This document shows, one piece after another, positions 11,935-24,159 of a DNA stretch of 64,000 bases (within the stretch, counting starts at the first letter, position 1; each line of letters begins with the position of its first letter). The stretch comes from Mytilus galloprovincialis (taxonomy: Eukaryota; Mollusca; Bivalvia; Mytilida; Mytilidae), in the NCBI RefSeq assembly GCF_965363235.1, contig NC_134850.1:37382602-37446601 (forward strand), given 5' to 3'. The notes under the pieces are model-generated. The model worked only from the letters and a program-made list of their open reading frames with translations, had not been told where the DNA came from and did not search any database. A program made the position numbers and the translations under genes.

Positions 11935-13279
11935 GCTAGGCCAAAATAATGTGTACGCAATGCCGGGGAAAGAAGTCATACAGCGAGGGATCTGGGGGCC
12001 GCTCAAGGCCCCAAGAAGCTCTAGAGAAAATGGTGCAAAATCCTGAATTCTCGCGATTTTCTGGGACTGAAAATGACCTCACAGAAATCTTATTTTCATG
12101 AGTAACAAGTCAACTTTTGAAAATAATTAAATTTGAAAAAAAAAAAAAAAAATTAGAGAAAAAAAAACTTCTAATGTGTAGTGGGTAGAGCTTATTTATA
12201 TAGCAAGTAACAATTAAAATATATAGTGCCACCACCATATATTTTAATTGCTACCTAATCAGTCTCAACCCACTATACATTCACTGAGAAAATACATAAA
12301 TAAATCGAACCACATTTCTCTGTTTTATTTTATAAGAGAACAAGCAGTCTTTCCTTTAGCTTTTAATTCTCAAAGTTAGTTCTGAAAGTCAATGACCATT
12401 TCCTTTCCAGTTATCAAAAACCGTGTCTGTTGAAATTTGTTTTTCGTGGTATATGTTCAATACAACAAGCCCAGATAAACGAATGGATTTCATTGTATTT
12501 CTTTAGTCGTCTCATGGTACTGAAGCCAGTGAGGGAGTGTTCTATCGTTGCCGTCCAGACCGACATACATGCATATTATATGTTAAGTATTTTAAAGATT
12601 CCCGGGTATAAATCCTTGTTTATAACATCATAGTTTGGAAACCTTTAATTATACATATGTATATAAATACTTTTGAAGTCCCAAAATCTACAAGGAAAAG
12701 CTTCAAACTAAATCTGAGTTCTTTTTATCAACTTCCAAAAACGAGTCTTTTATTTCTACAAAGCAAGGAAAACAAGCACTTTAAATTTTGCACATGGAGA
12801 ATAAGCACTTTTAATCTCGAGACATGTATAATTAAATGAACGAGGTGCCCATCTTGCACGACCGAACATAAAATAAAAAAGTAAAAAACATGTTGATCGT
12901 AAAAAAAAAACGGCGAATAGGTTGCAAAAATATTACCCTTAATAGAACATCACGATTTTTTTCATCAGTCATTTTGAAATCTTCAGAAAAAATGTCAGGG
13001 TAAGGAGGCATAGTAGACGCACTTATTGTATTCTGAAACCCCGAGGACTCAGCTATCGTTATTGTTTGCATCAGCAGCACAATCACGATGCTGAAAATAT
13101 AAAGAGATTTAAAACTAGTTTCCAGAACGGAATATAGTTACAAAGTGACTATTAACATATTTTTATAATTAATTCTATTACTTAAGTTTTATTCTAACTA
13201 GATTTATCAAAATTTTATTTTTGTCAAATTTTCGATGTGTACGCAACTGCGTTTTTGCGTACGGGTTGCTACGCGCCTG
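11935..13279. mobile_element. TIR DNA transposon insertion, 1345 bp, 5-bp target duplication
   Basis: The left end CAGGGGCGTAGCTAGG and right end (reverse complement) CAGGCGCGTAGCAACC form imperfect inverted repeats; both continue into GTACGCAA-like blocks. CCTGC flanks both sides (11930-11934, 13280-13284). The second duplication copy preserves the empty site (near 23388: TATCCTGCAATTGGGTG), which proves the boundaries. The ends resemble hAT-like elements but the 5-bp duplication is short for typical hAT. A poly-A/T stretch (about 12138-12170) and an imperfect hairpin (about 12175-12275) lie inside. Confidence 0.8.
12930..13086 (-). other. Possible exon with hydrophobic start inside the transposon
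   Basis: Minus strand: a 3' splice site (TATATTTTCAG) just above 13087, then IVIVLLMQTITIAESS (signal-peptide-like) and PPYPDIFSEDFKMTDEKNRDVLLR, followed by GTAATA that could serve as a donor. No partner exon was found and the frame is not recognised. It may be chance or cargo of the element. Confidence 0.25.
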
Positions 13280-13653
13280 CCTGCAATTGGGTGTCTTTTC
13301 ATACATTAACAACAGATATGCTAGCCTGTATATGTATATTATACAAATATTGTTTTAAAGCTCAGATCATTACTGGATATTGGATAATGCAACCACATTC
13401 CAATGACGTATTCTCCGTTTGTGAATGTTTCAGTCTCAAATTAGCAACCCACTGTCTGCTCATAGACAAACATAGCCGTAAAACGATGTTCAAAGCACCA
13501 TTTTTTCTTAAAATGTCCTGTACCAAGTCAGGTGCACTTCAGTGTTTATGTTGTTTCGTTTTTTCCCTCTTATAGCTGATGTTTTTACTTCAGTTTCAGA
13601 TTGTAACCCGGATTTGATTTCTCTCGATCGATTTGTGACTTTCGAACAGGCCT

Positions 13654-13890
13654 TTATTTATGAACAGCGGGAATAACTCCATTTCCTACAGTGCCAATTT
13701 TCATGTTCAGGAAAAACGAGTGATTAAGCATTTTTTCATTGGGGGTTCCTTTTTCCTTTTTAATCTCAAACTTGTTTGTATCGTCATCATAAAATTGGAT
13801 CATAAACCAATGGTTTAAACTCTTTATTAAATCCACAGGATAGGACAAGACACACTTTCCAGTCATATATTGTTTACTGTCTGTATCCAA
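13654..13890 (-). other. Open exon-like frame, KSLNHWF family, unrecognised
   Basis: A 78-codon open frame with KQYMTGKCVLSYPVDLIKS, LNHWFMIQFYDDDTNKFEI and a C-terminal MKIGTVGNGVIPAV. Two diverged copies exist in the window (11690-11870 and 23150-23310), and the C-terminal piece recurs inside the 454-bp repeat near 24310 and 24765. Conservation of reading frame across copies suggests coding ancestry. No function can be assigned. Confidence 0.35.
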
Positions 13891-14310
13891 AAAAAAAAGA
13901 CAAAGTGTTCATCAATTAAAACGAAAAAAAAATGAATTGATTTTCGACAAAAATAAAAACAAACCAAATATGACTGACAGCAACCATTGAATTACATGAT
14001 CGTGACTTAAGAAAAAAACATAAATTGAATTGACAGAATTTATCCTCCCTGGGGAATTTGTTCAATAGCTCAACATAAGAACAAGCCGTGACAAAAAATG
14101 AAAATATCTTGAGTGATCATGCAGATTGTTAAATTGTCACAGACCAAAACTAACAACCAGACAAGAAACCAAAGCTATACATTCGATACAACAAGTGTGG
14201 TCTTATCTATAAGTTCTGTAATCAACCACACATATGTATACATAAACACGCTACATTTTATCTCAAGGAATAGGGTTTAGATTTAATGTGTTACTGACCG
14301 ACATTAAATT

Positions 14311-17300
14311 ATGTTTGTCGCGCTACCAATTCTGGTACAAGGGTTGCTCATTCTAATTCCTCATTGCAAAGCAGAGACTAATGAAGACAAAATAGCTGCC
14401 ATGTTAAGCCGACTCGGTAAGATTTTCTAAAATTTATATAATATGATATATTCAGTGGCTTAATTAAAGGGAAACTCCGCAAAAAATTAAAAATTGATAT
14501 TTTGTTCTTGAAGCATGTTCATCAATATAAAAGTTTTATTCTGTATGTAAAAAGATCAAAATCGAGTTTTGAAATTAATTATCAGTTCTCGGAAATCGCC
14601 ATCTTGTCGGCATGTCCGATATAAAATGTCCCGTGACTTCTGGTGATATCTATAAACCACAAAGAAGAAACAGATTCGGGGATTACCGAACGTGCGTTAT
14701 CATCAATCGAGCGGGTATTGCCGTACACGTCATACAGTGTTAAAAAATCATTTTTTTTAAAATAAATGATTTATTAATATTAATAAATAAGGAAATTCTA
14801 CAACGGCTTGCCATAGAAAAGTTTCAATTATAAGAAAGACAAATGCAGTGTTCTTGTAACAATCAATGAAATATACAAAAGATTCATTAGTATGCCTCTT
14901 TTATTTAAAGTACATTGATTTATATCAAGAATAGTTCCGTATATAGACAAGGTTATTTTTCAAATCAATAAAGTTATACTTTTAAAAAAAAAATTATGCT
15001 ATTCAACGGCTATTGACCAGGAGCGATGTTAGGAAGAGCTTTAGCTTGGACATAATATGTTGATATACAAATGTTATATAATATTTCCACTGCCAGGTTA
15101 TAAAAATGTAAATATCGAAATATTGGACATTTCAATTTCTTTTTTAAAAGAGTTTTTTTTTTTTTTTACTAATCTTTGAATGATATACGGAATCAATTCA
15201 GAACGGTCATTTATAAAGACACTTTACAGTAAAATGTGTGACCCTATTTGGTATATTCGGTGAAAAATGTACAGGTTTTGTTTCCTTTTTAAATTTTATT
15301 TCGTTATCTCATTAAATATACATTTTGGCTTCCTCCCGAATTGACAAAAGGTATGTCATTATTATTGTTAGATGTAATGTCAGAGTGACAAATTCAGCTA
15401 GGTATTCCAATGACGTATATTCGATACATGTACCTGTGTATTCCAGTGACATCCTGTCGACTAAAATTCGTATTATACAATTAAACAATACAGGTTCATG
15501 CATGGTCTCTTTATTGATGTACCCGGTGTGCACAGGTAACATTTATTGAACCACATATTTGTGTCTGATAATAAGTTTAAAAAAATTCATACACATGATC
15601 TTTGAATTTTTTTTAGAAATAGATACTATTTGTCATGATTATGGAGCCCCATGCAAATACAAGCTTTTGTTGTTTGACAAAGATGCAGATATAAAGTAAT
15701 GCAAAACTTATATAGTCACTGTCAATATTGATTTATTGAAGATAAGAGAATCCCTTCTATGTCTGTCCGTTTATCTATATCTAATGTCCGGGCGAATGAC
15801 ATTTGCGCCGATTTTGAAAATTTTCATTCTTTCATTTGCGCCGATTTCATTTTTTCATTTGCGCCGATTTATATTTTCTCCTAATTGGATTTACAGGTAA
15901 GTTACAGGTTATACTTTTACATGTAAATTCCAGGGAATACAAAGAAAGCCACAACAAAAGACAGAATACTAACGTGGACCTACCTTTTACAGGCAACTAA
16001 AGCTATATCTAATATAGGAGGTACAGACCCAATTTGCCCGCTATGAAAACTTGAGGAAGAAAACCTTCAACATTTTCTCACTAGATGTTCATTTCTATGC
16101 CCATCAAATCAGCGGAAAACTAAATTGAATTCAAACTAGGGAAACAACAAGCCATTAATTGTTGACTGCAGAAAACTAGTGGGCTCTACACTTCCAAACG
16201 AGAGATATAAAGAGAGGCACATTGGGAAACAAATTTTTGCATGACAAAGTTCTTGCTTGCTTTGATATTTTTAGTTATACAAAATCACACATCGTGTTCC
16301 TATTGATTTTCACGTGCACTTACCTGCTTACTTGATGTCTGCATAGCATGGTTATAACTTAAAAAAAATAAAGTTTTCCATTTGTTATATCGTAGTGTTG
16401 CTGTGTTTCTCCATTAATGATTGTGTAAACTATATAAAAAAAAAATCTGCATACTCGTTTAGTTATTGCCTATAGACGTTTGACTATTGTTACATACGAT
16501 ATATATATAGAGAGAGAGACCCTTTTTATACATCTTAAAGTAAAAGATATGTGTCGGAGTCATACGACATAAGAACCCTGTAATACTAGCTACTCAATAT
16601 GGTTGTATTGGAATACAGATTGACAACTCATGGTCCGACACTATGTAATATTTGCCACATGACGCTCATATTTCTTTCTACCATCATCATTTTATCCATT
16701 AAATATTGCTGTAAACATCGATGTTTAACACCCAAACAAAATGGGAGTAGTATATACCTTCAGACCTTCTCCGTGGTATCTACTTGTGAAATATATAGAC
16801 AAAATTCGTGTGAATCTACATCTCACTAAAACAATTTTTAGATTACTATTTTGAGAGAACACTCACCAAACCAAAACGAATATATGGCAAGATATAACCA
16901 AGCAGGCATTTAGTTTTCGTCAGCCACAAGACAAATAATCACTCTCAAAAACATATATATGCATGCAGTTTGAAATATCAAGAACAATTAGCGGTCGATG
17001 TCTATAGGTCACTGTTAAGTCCGTTTACTAACTGTTTAGAGTCAGACATGTCACTTGTACATTCTTGGAAGCCTTCGTGTACCCCATTCGACGATGGAAC
17101 TCTTCTCTGAAAGTGTTGACAACATAAGCTTATATGGTAATTCTGTTTATCTGTATACAAGTGGTTGGCCTCGGCTGTCCCAACAATCAAATTAACGAAA
17201 CGCTACTAGTCTGCTTTGTCTGGTAAAAAGGACCTCTGGAACTCATCCTCAATGGCACTTACACGTCAGGAAACTTACAAGTATACAAGTAAAGATTGTA

Positions 17301-20300
17301 TTAAGAACAACGAGGTTGGGATGAATTATTCTATATAAAATCGTCAAAAGCAGTTATACACTACTAAGATATGCCTTTTATAACTACTACACTGTACTAC
17401 TAATTTGGATAATTGACCGCTATCCTGGTCAGCATTGCACTCAATTATCATGCATAGAATAAAAAAAAAATGTAAAAAAAGACCTCTAACAAAACAATGT
17501 ATTAGATTAGATTTATAATATGTCGAAAGTTGTCTATTGGCATTCTTTTCACAAATGACTGAGTTAGTGATTGTCAGATGAATTTAAATAAGTAAGAACG
17601 AAATGTTAAAAAGAAAATAAACAAAATCATGTCGATGATGTTGCACTGTTGGTTTTTTTCTCTCAATTAAACACTTTAAAATTGCTAAAGATTTGCGATA
17701 CTTAGCATTTAAAAATCGCCAGATTTAAACACAAGTTAAAAAATTCCGGAAAAGTAAATCAGATGTGCAATAATTTTTATTTGGGAAATGCAACATTAAA
17801 TTTTTAAGGTTAACACTACTGTTCTTTAAACTTAATATTTTAATTTTATGCTAATTGCATAGAACGTAATCGGAAATTGTACCATTTTTATGTTGTATAC
17901 AGTTCCGAAATTAAAAAATTATTTTACAATAAATTTATACAATTAAATTATTTTTTCTCTATTGTCATCTGTGTATTAAACTCGCTATATACCCTTTCTG
18001 TTAATTCATTCGAAATGACAACATTCACAGCTCTGTACGCGTACGCTTGAATTCACACCTGTGTACACCTGAGGCTAAATTGCTGCAAGGTAAAGTTCAA
18101 ACAAATTCTCCTCAAATTGAGAGATATACAATGACTTTACAAAATAATATACACACTCTCAGTCTGTTCACACATATTTTTCATTGAAATGGTTATCAAA
18201 GTTATAACGGTAAATAAAACGTAAAATATGTTCAGTTCAAGATTAGTAAAAATGTCAATAGATATTTTATGAAAAAATCCCAACAATAATTTTTGAAATT
18301 AATTCGAAAATATTTATATTTATAAAATTATATAGGAAGTTTTATTCAATAATACAAAACGGTACACGCACGTTCGTTTTGATATTGTGGTTATTAACTA
18401 CGACCAACGATCATCTGTGCGCTTTTAATTACGTAGTATTGTGATAAGAAATTAAGATTTTAACAGATTTTATTTTTTCCCAGGATTCAACAAATCGGGC
18501 TAAAACGTCACAACCCACTCTCATAGGTCAAGCAAAAAAGTTACAAATACTTGATTTTCTCCGTTATTAGAAGGAATATAAATTTAAAACTTTGTGATAG
18601 TGGTTTTTATATTAAGACGAACATATTTAGATGATAAGTAAAAAATCGCGGATTTCCCCTTTAATCTGGTTGTTATTTACACCTTCAGAAGAATTATGCC
18701 ATAATAGTGGCTACAATTATATTGAAATATACATGTGTATTGCTAATAGTCGTGGAAAACGATTATTAGGTTCTATCAACCTTAGCATACCTTATAAATG
18801 ACAGTTATTTCTCTTGCATACCATGGGGAAAACAGTACTTTTTGACAAATCATTTTGTAACACAATGTAATGAAGCAGGTCATGTTTAATTTAAATAAGA
18901 CATTTTAACCTTTTCTAGTTTCGTGTTATTAAGAAAGTACGTTAGGTTGAATCACTCTTATAGACGGATATATATTTCAATATTTTTACATAAATGAAGG
19001 AGGTTCAAAAGGAAGATTTGTCATTTTTCCTCCCGGCTTAAGCGTTTCATTATATACCAATACAGATATGTATTATAATAAATAAAGATATGTATTTACT
19101 GTATTTACATATAGAAATAACAACACTAAAACTCAAAGCTGCAATATTCTTTTCTTTCTAATTCCTTATTGACCTAAATTATGACTTTAAAAGGCATATT
19201 TAGCTTATATATACATATAATTATTTTGAAGGGTCGGTCGGTCGTAAAGAAGGAAGGGTGGTCAATTTAATCTACTACAGGACAGTTGGGGTAGAGTTTG
19301 GAAGATACTCAAATATTTCCTTCCAACATGCTACCTAAATATAGCATTTTGCAAAGATTGTCAAGATAATGTTGCACTCTTCCTTCTTTATGAGATATTA
19401 CATTGAACGTTCTCCACAATGGCTGATTGCCTCGCAGGGTTTTGATAAGGATTTGTTCGGCTAAAGATTCGTTTGTTTGGTCCTTTTTTATTTTCACCAG
19501 GAGGTTTTTCTCACCGGGTGTTGGTTTTATTACCTCCTTCGTATATTCATATTTGTTTAAACTAAAATACACTACCACCATACTTTATAATAATAATGAT
19601 AATTCAACGTTTTAATGGTACATTTTAATTGAGAACCTACAGTTAGTTTAGAAAGGCCAGATAATTGCTGTCATATTTACTGGTTCTTGATCAGTTTGTC
19701 ACTTTTCGTCATAAAGCAGAACATTCCCATACGTTCTTGATCAATGCGATATGATTTGGTTACGAACACACCCTGGTTATAACGATCGTGAACTTCTTGG
19801 AAGGACTAACTCACTTTATAATTGTTTTTGAGTTGTTCTTTTCCCGATGTGATATTATAATTCTCAAGGGTAAAAATAAAATAAAGAACAGACGCTGATT
19901 TTAAAGAATATAGACAATATCCTCTAACTGCATAATTAGTTTTGTTTGTAGAAGTTGTAGAAAAGAAGGTTGAACAAGTTGAAAAGGAAAATGAGGCACT
20001 TAAGAAAGAAAACAAAAGAATAAGCGAGAAGCTGGAGACTTGTGAGTGTGCAAACTCCCAAACCGATATCGACGTTAAAGGACCTGGTGAGACAGCGCAA
20101 GTCAAGTACAATAATAAAAATAAATTAAATGGAACAACTAGTCTGAGACCACCATCATCTCAAATCCAAAACGTGAAGACGTTGAATTCGGAAGCCCATA
20201 AAAGGCATTATAGAAAGCGTTTATCACTTGGAAGTAAGTAGGATCTAAATTACGTTAATTATTACAAAAAAATCAAAACGTTTAACTTGTCTGTAAATAT

Positions 20301-21683
20301 TTTGGTTTGTTTTTTTTTTCGCAAATTTTAATGGTAACAAATAGGAATCGTTTCTTTGTTTTGGCGCCATATCACATATTGACTCCCTGATTGCTCCTTG
20401 AATTAGAAATGACTCATATAATTATGGATTTTGATGTGCTAAAAAAAGATTAAAGCATGCTTGCTTATTTTATTTGAAAATTTCTGTACAAAGTTGAGAC
20501 TTTGACGATCATTTGAAAATTGTTCACATTTGTAAACGAGTTTTTCCTAAGCCTTGCCACTTTACTCATATTTAGTAAATACCTCAACGCATTATAAAAA
20601 AAACAAGATGTGGTATGATTGCAAATGAGACAATTATCCACCGGAATCAGATGACGTAAATAAAATAAACTATGCTTAATTATATGGAAGAAATAGTGCA
20701 CAGAATAAGCTTTACTCGCAATATATATAAAGCTATTCACGACCCCGAAATGACGAATTTTGAAATTATTAAAACAAAAACAAAAACCTGATTTACTTTA
20801 AAATCAGTAAATGAAAAACTGATATGATAGACGACAACGATGTTCTAACAGAAACGTTACATTACAGACACACACACACACACATGTTGCGGACAAAAAC
20901 ATAATATTGTGCGCATAATACCCACCCTTAAATTTACACAATGGTGTAACAACACAATTTAAGATCAAAGTACGTTGAGTAGTATTTGTAATTTCTCATT
21001 CTTGAATATATCAAATACATGAAAACAAATATGTTTTATAACCGAACATACGAATAGTATTTATTAAACTTCATCACCTACAAAATAAAAATTGTAATGT
21101 GCAGGTAACAACTATTCCGATGCAATAATTGGGAAATTATGATGTCGATATACACTTTAAAATATAAAAAAATAATGTACGTCATATAACGTGTCAATAT
21201 CTACACATAAAAATTGAGTAACACAATTTAACTTTTGTCTTTTAAGCACCATCGACTACAGTTGCAACTGCTACACGTATGGCTTTTTTGGCAGGACTTT
21301 CTAAACCTATAACCAGTTTGGGGTTGCACCAAGCTATAGACTACGACTTAGTTTTAACCAATGAAGGACAAGCATACGATTCTCTCCGTGGCCATATGGT
21401 GGCCCCTGTAAGAGGTTTATACCTCGTGTCAGCATGTGTATTTGTTGATCCTAACAGTTATCTTGCACTTGATTTATTTAAAAATGGTCAGTTAATTGCA
21501 AACTTTTTCCCCGACGGACGAGGAGGTCATTATGATTCTGAAAGTAAAACATTACCTTTAGTCCTGGAGAAAGGAGATATTGTATGGATGCGTACGCATC
21601 CTGGTTTTGAAGGTCGTGAACTGTCTGCTCATGGTGGTTCTTTATATAACTCATTTTCAGGTGTTCTTCTGTATGAAATGTAA
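14311..21683 (+). CDS. C1q-domain-containing protein (gene B), 3 exons, 274 aa
   Basis: Exons 14311-14416, 19952-20233 and 21247-21683, phase-1 junctions (gtaaga/tttgtag, gtaagt/ttttaag), uninterrupted frame. Residues 1-21 are a signal peptide (MFVALPILVQ...CKA); exon 1 ends MLSRLG. Exon 2 begins EVVEKKVEQVEKENEALKK, a strong coiled coil (about 37-62), then a CEC motif, a polar spacer and YRKRLSLGS. Exon 3 encodes the C1q head with a Thr-rich linker: MAFLAGLSKPI, TNEGQAYDSLRGHMVAP, LDLFKNGQLI, VLEKGDIVWMRTHPG, LYNSFSGVLLYE. AATAAA is close downstream (about 21696). The exon 3 length (437 nt) equals that of gene A. Intron 1 is 5.5 kb because of a 4.2-kb transposon and also holds a C1q fossil. 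The gene is expected to encode a secreted multimeric recognition protein; it looks intact. Confidence 0.88.
15792..15875. repeat. Short tandem repeat, CATTTGCGCCGATTT units
   Basis: Three imperfect copies of CATTTGCGCCGATTT separated by T-rich spacers, inside the 4.2-kb insertion. Confidence 0.7.
15948..16270 (+). pseudogene. LINE remnant: zinc-knuckle-like end of a non-LTR reverse transcriptase
   Basis: The plus strand reads DRILTWTYLLQATKAISN, GGTDPICPL, a stop, then LEEENLQHFLTRCSF. The spacing C-P-L...E-x-x-x-H-F-L-x-x-C is that of the RVT zinc-binding tail of LINE ORF2 proteins. Only this C-terminal scrap survives, with an in-frame TGA after ICPL; the upstream reverse transcriptase is absent. 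Clade cannot be decided. Confidence 0.5.
19628..19852 (+). pseudogene. C1q-head exon fossil in gene B intron 1
   Basis: Similar to the second half of gene A exon 3: SRTFPYVLDQCDMIWLRTHP, LLGRTNSLYNCF, followed by an in-frame stop where other heads read SAVLF, plus further stops upstream. It lies only 100 bp before the coiled-coil exon. The homologous fossil in gene C (26613-26834) is still open, so this copy decayed after the duplication. Confidence 0.8.
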
Positions 21684-22261
21684 ATGGGAAAGTTAAAATA
21701 AAAAAAGTCAATGTTATACTTCAAACCCTTGTTATTTCGAACTACAACGACTGAGTTTAGAAACAAACGTGAAAAATGCAACATCCAATGATTTCTGTCG
21801 AGTAATTATGGCACGTTTATGACTTAATTCTGATGTGTCACATTAAACAAGGAACAATCATTCAATGAAGCCATCTTGCAGGTTTTGTCATATCTTAATT
21901 TTCGTTGTCGTAGACTGTATTAAATCACTTCGAAAATGGTTTTGAATTAAAACAATGCATATAGCAAATTGGGAACAGATTTTGGTTTGCAAATAGTGTT
22001 GTTATTCTTCAATTTTCAGATTTATGTTCTCGACAAATAACTAACATTACCACATAATTTAAGCAATAAGTAGCTATGTATAACATTTGAATGTCGTTCT
22101 AAATAACCTTCTTTAGAACATTTGTCCATCTTCTGTTAAAATCTGCTGCATATGACAGTTTGCCACTTCAATAGTTATGATTAATCCATGCAGACACTGA
22201 CTTGAACGTTTGTAATATGAAGTGTAATATATGATGTTGGTTTTCACTATGCAAGTTTAAC

Positions 22262-22700
22262 AGATATAGGAAGATGTGGTGTGAGTGTCAATGAGACAAC
22301 TCTCCATCCAAATAACAATTTAAAAAGTAAACCATTATAGGTCAATGTACGGCCTTCAACACGGAGCCTTGGCTCACACCGAACAACAAGCTATAAAGGG
22401 CCCCAAAATTACTAGTGTAAAACCATTCAAACGGGAAAAGCAACGGTCTAATCTATATAAAAAAAAGAGAAACGAGAAAGTCGTATAAATTACATAAACA
22501 AACGACAACTACTGTACATCAGATTCCTGACTTAGCACAGGTGCAAACATTTGCAGCGGGATCAAACGTTTTAATGGAACCAAACTTCTCCCTTTTTCTG
22601 AAACAATAGCATAACATCACAACATAGAAAAACACACGATAAAATATCAATTGGCAGGCTTAACTCAATCTAAAAACGTAAATTAATATACTATGAAATC
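22262..22700 (+). repeat. Interspersed repeat (GAAGATGTGG...GAGACAACTCTCC family), long copy
   Basis: Blocks AGGAAGATGTGGTGTGAG, AATGAGACAACTCTCCATCC, GGCCTTCAACACGGAGCC and CACCGAACAACAAGCTATAA recur at 51073-51440 and 62665-62880, with shorter pieces near 20606, 30728, 40755 and 58548. I recognise it as extremely common in Mytilus sequence; element class unknown. Confidence 0.7.
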
Positions 22701-23149
22701 CAGTTTGATTATAACCTGTCAATCTTTTTTTATTTTCTTTATCACCTACGAAAAAAAACGGCAATTCTATCTTTAAACAGTATAGTGCTCATGTGAGGGG
22801 AAACGTTTCTTTGGTAAAGCAGAGAAAATGTGGCAGGTTTGGCACATGTGTGTTTAACTAATTTATTGTTCTTTCTTTTTATTGAACTTTTATAGTATCA
22901 ACTGGGAAAACATCGCAGAGATTTCTCTTTTCTTTGTTAAAACGACGCAATATTAAACTTGTCGGATTACAATAGGATACAAACCAAGCAAAGCAAATAC
23001 TATTCTGCAGGGAAAAACGAAAAACACCATTTATTTTCAAAGCGTTAAACAATTTTGTGTTGCATATACACATGTGTATGTCTTTTTTTTCGTTGGGGAT
23101 TAATTTTTTATTGTCGTTCCTATGTCCAAAAGTTCAAAAACGTATTTTA

Positions 23150-23310
23150 ATTTCAAACTTGTTTTTATCGTCATCAGAAAATGTGAAACTGAACCAATGG
23201 TTTAAACTCTTGGTTAAATCCGTAAGATTGGGAAAACACACTTTCCAATCAAATATGGTTTACTGCATGTGTAGAAGGAATGATGTTACTCGTCAGGTGA
23301 GATGTCGACA
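23150..23310 (-). pseudogene. Exon-like fragment, KSLNHWF family, degenerate
   Basis: The minus strand reads KPYLIGKCVF and, in another frame, DLTKSLNHWFSFTFSDDDKN. It is homologous to 13654-13890 and 11690-11870 and interrupted. Product unknown. Confidence 0.4.
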
Positions 23311-23639
23311 ACAAGAAAACATGGATCAATGAAGTAGATTTTAGATTTGACGAAAAAAGATTATATGTTATATTATACTTTATCCTGCAATTGGGTGTCT
23401 TTTCATACGTATACATTAACAGCTAAACATATATGCTAGCCTGTATTTGTATACTAAACAGATATTGCTTTAATGCTCAGATCAATGCTGGAATTTTTTT
23501 GTATTGCTGTTGATGAGTCTTGCATTAAAATTCGTGACCTCAGAATGAGTATTGCAATCGCATTCCCATGACGTCTGTGAATGTTTCAGTCTCCGATTAG
23601 CCACCCATTTTCTGCTCATATACAAATAGTTATCATAGG

Positions 23640-24055
23640 TACCAAGATTATGATTTAATACGCCAGACGCGCGTTTCGTCTACATAAGACTCATCAGTGA
23701 CGCTCAGATCAAAAAATTTATAAAGCCAAACAAGTACAAAGTTGAAGAGCATTGAGGATCTATAATTCCAAAAAGTTGTGCAAAATACGGCTAAGGTAAT
23801 TTCTTCCTAGGATAAGAAAATCCTTAGTTTAAAAAAAAATCAAAGTTTTGTAACAGGAAATTTATAAAAATGACCATATAATTGATATTCATGTCAACAC
23901 CAAAGTGCTGACTACTGGGCTGGTGATACTCTCGGGAACGAAACGTCCACAATCAGTGGCAAAGACCCTCAGTGGTGTAAATAGTTATCAAAAGGTCCCA
24001 GGATTAAAATTTTATATGCCAGACGCGCGTTTCGTCTACATAAAACTATGTTAAA
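23640..24055 (-). repeat. Hammerhead-bearing repeat, just over one unit, minus strand
   Basis: One full-length diverged unit plus the start of a next one: the two predicted cleavage sites (near 23666 and 24022) are 356 nt apart, the same spacing as in the tandem array at 50 kb. The unit also contains the block complementary to CACCAGCCCAGTAGTCAGCAC. The second ribozyme lacks its CTGATGA half. Confidence 0.75.
23659..23703 (-). ncRNA. Type I hammerhead ribozyme motif
   Basis: Read on the minus strand: GCGTCA, CTGATGA, stem II hairpin (GTCT/AGAC), GAAA, GCGC loop closed by a 2-bp stem III, GTC and TGGCGTA. The core is complete and the six-bp stem I pairs. Confidence 0.75.
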
Positions 24056-24159
24056 CAAAGCCACAAAACGAGGTTCAAACCACCCATTTTCTTGAAATGT
24101 CCTATACCAAGTTAAGGAAATGGCAGTTTTTCTATTTGTTGCATTGTCGTCTCCTTTGT

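Larger units (their letters stand above)
14468..18660. mobile_element. TTAA-flanked DNA transposon insertion in gene B intron 1 (4.2 kb)
   Basis: Ends AGGGAAACTCCGCAAAAAAT (14468) and, reversed from 18660, AGGGGAAATCCGCGATTTTT are imperfect inverted repeats with TTAA on both sides (14464-14467, 18661-18664). The corresponding intron of gene C has the uninterrupted site (about 25621, GCTTAATTAATCTTCTTG), proving insertion after the duplication. TTAA plus an AGG terminus suits Kolobok-like, or less well piggyBac-like, elements. No transposase is readable; the interior contains a LINE fragment and small tandem repeats, so it is composite or decayed. Confidence 0.75.
11570..20712 (+). repeat. Segmental duplication, copy 1 (contains gene B exons 1-2)
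   Basis: Collinear similarity with 22990-30840 covers the upstream repeats, gene B exon 1, intron 1, a C1q fossil, exon 2 and part of intron 2 (to the TTAATTATATGGAAGAAATAGTG block near 20700). It is interrupted in this copy by two insertions absent from copy 2 (11935-13279 and 14468-18660). Exon 3 of gene B lies outside the duplicated unit. Confidence 0.85.
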
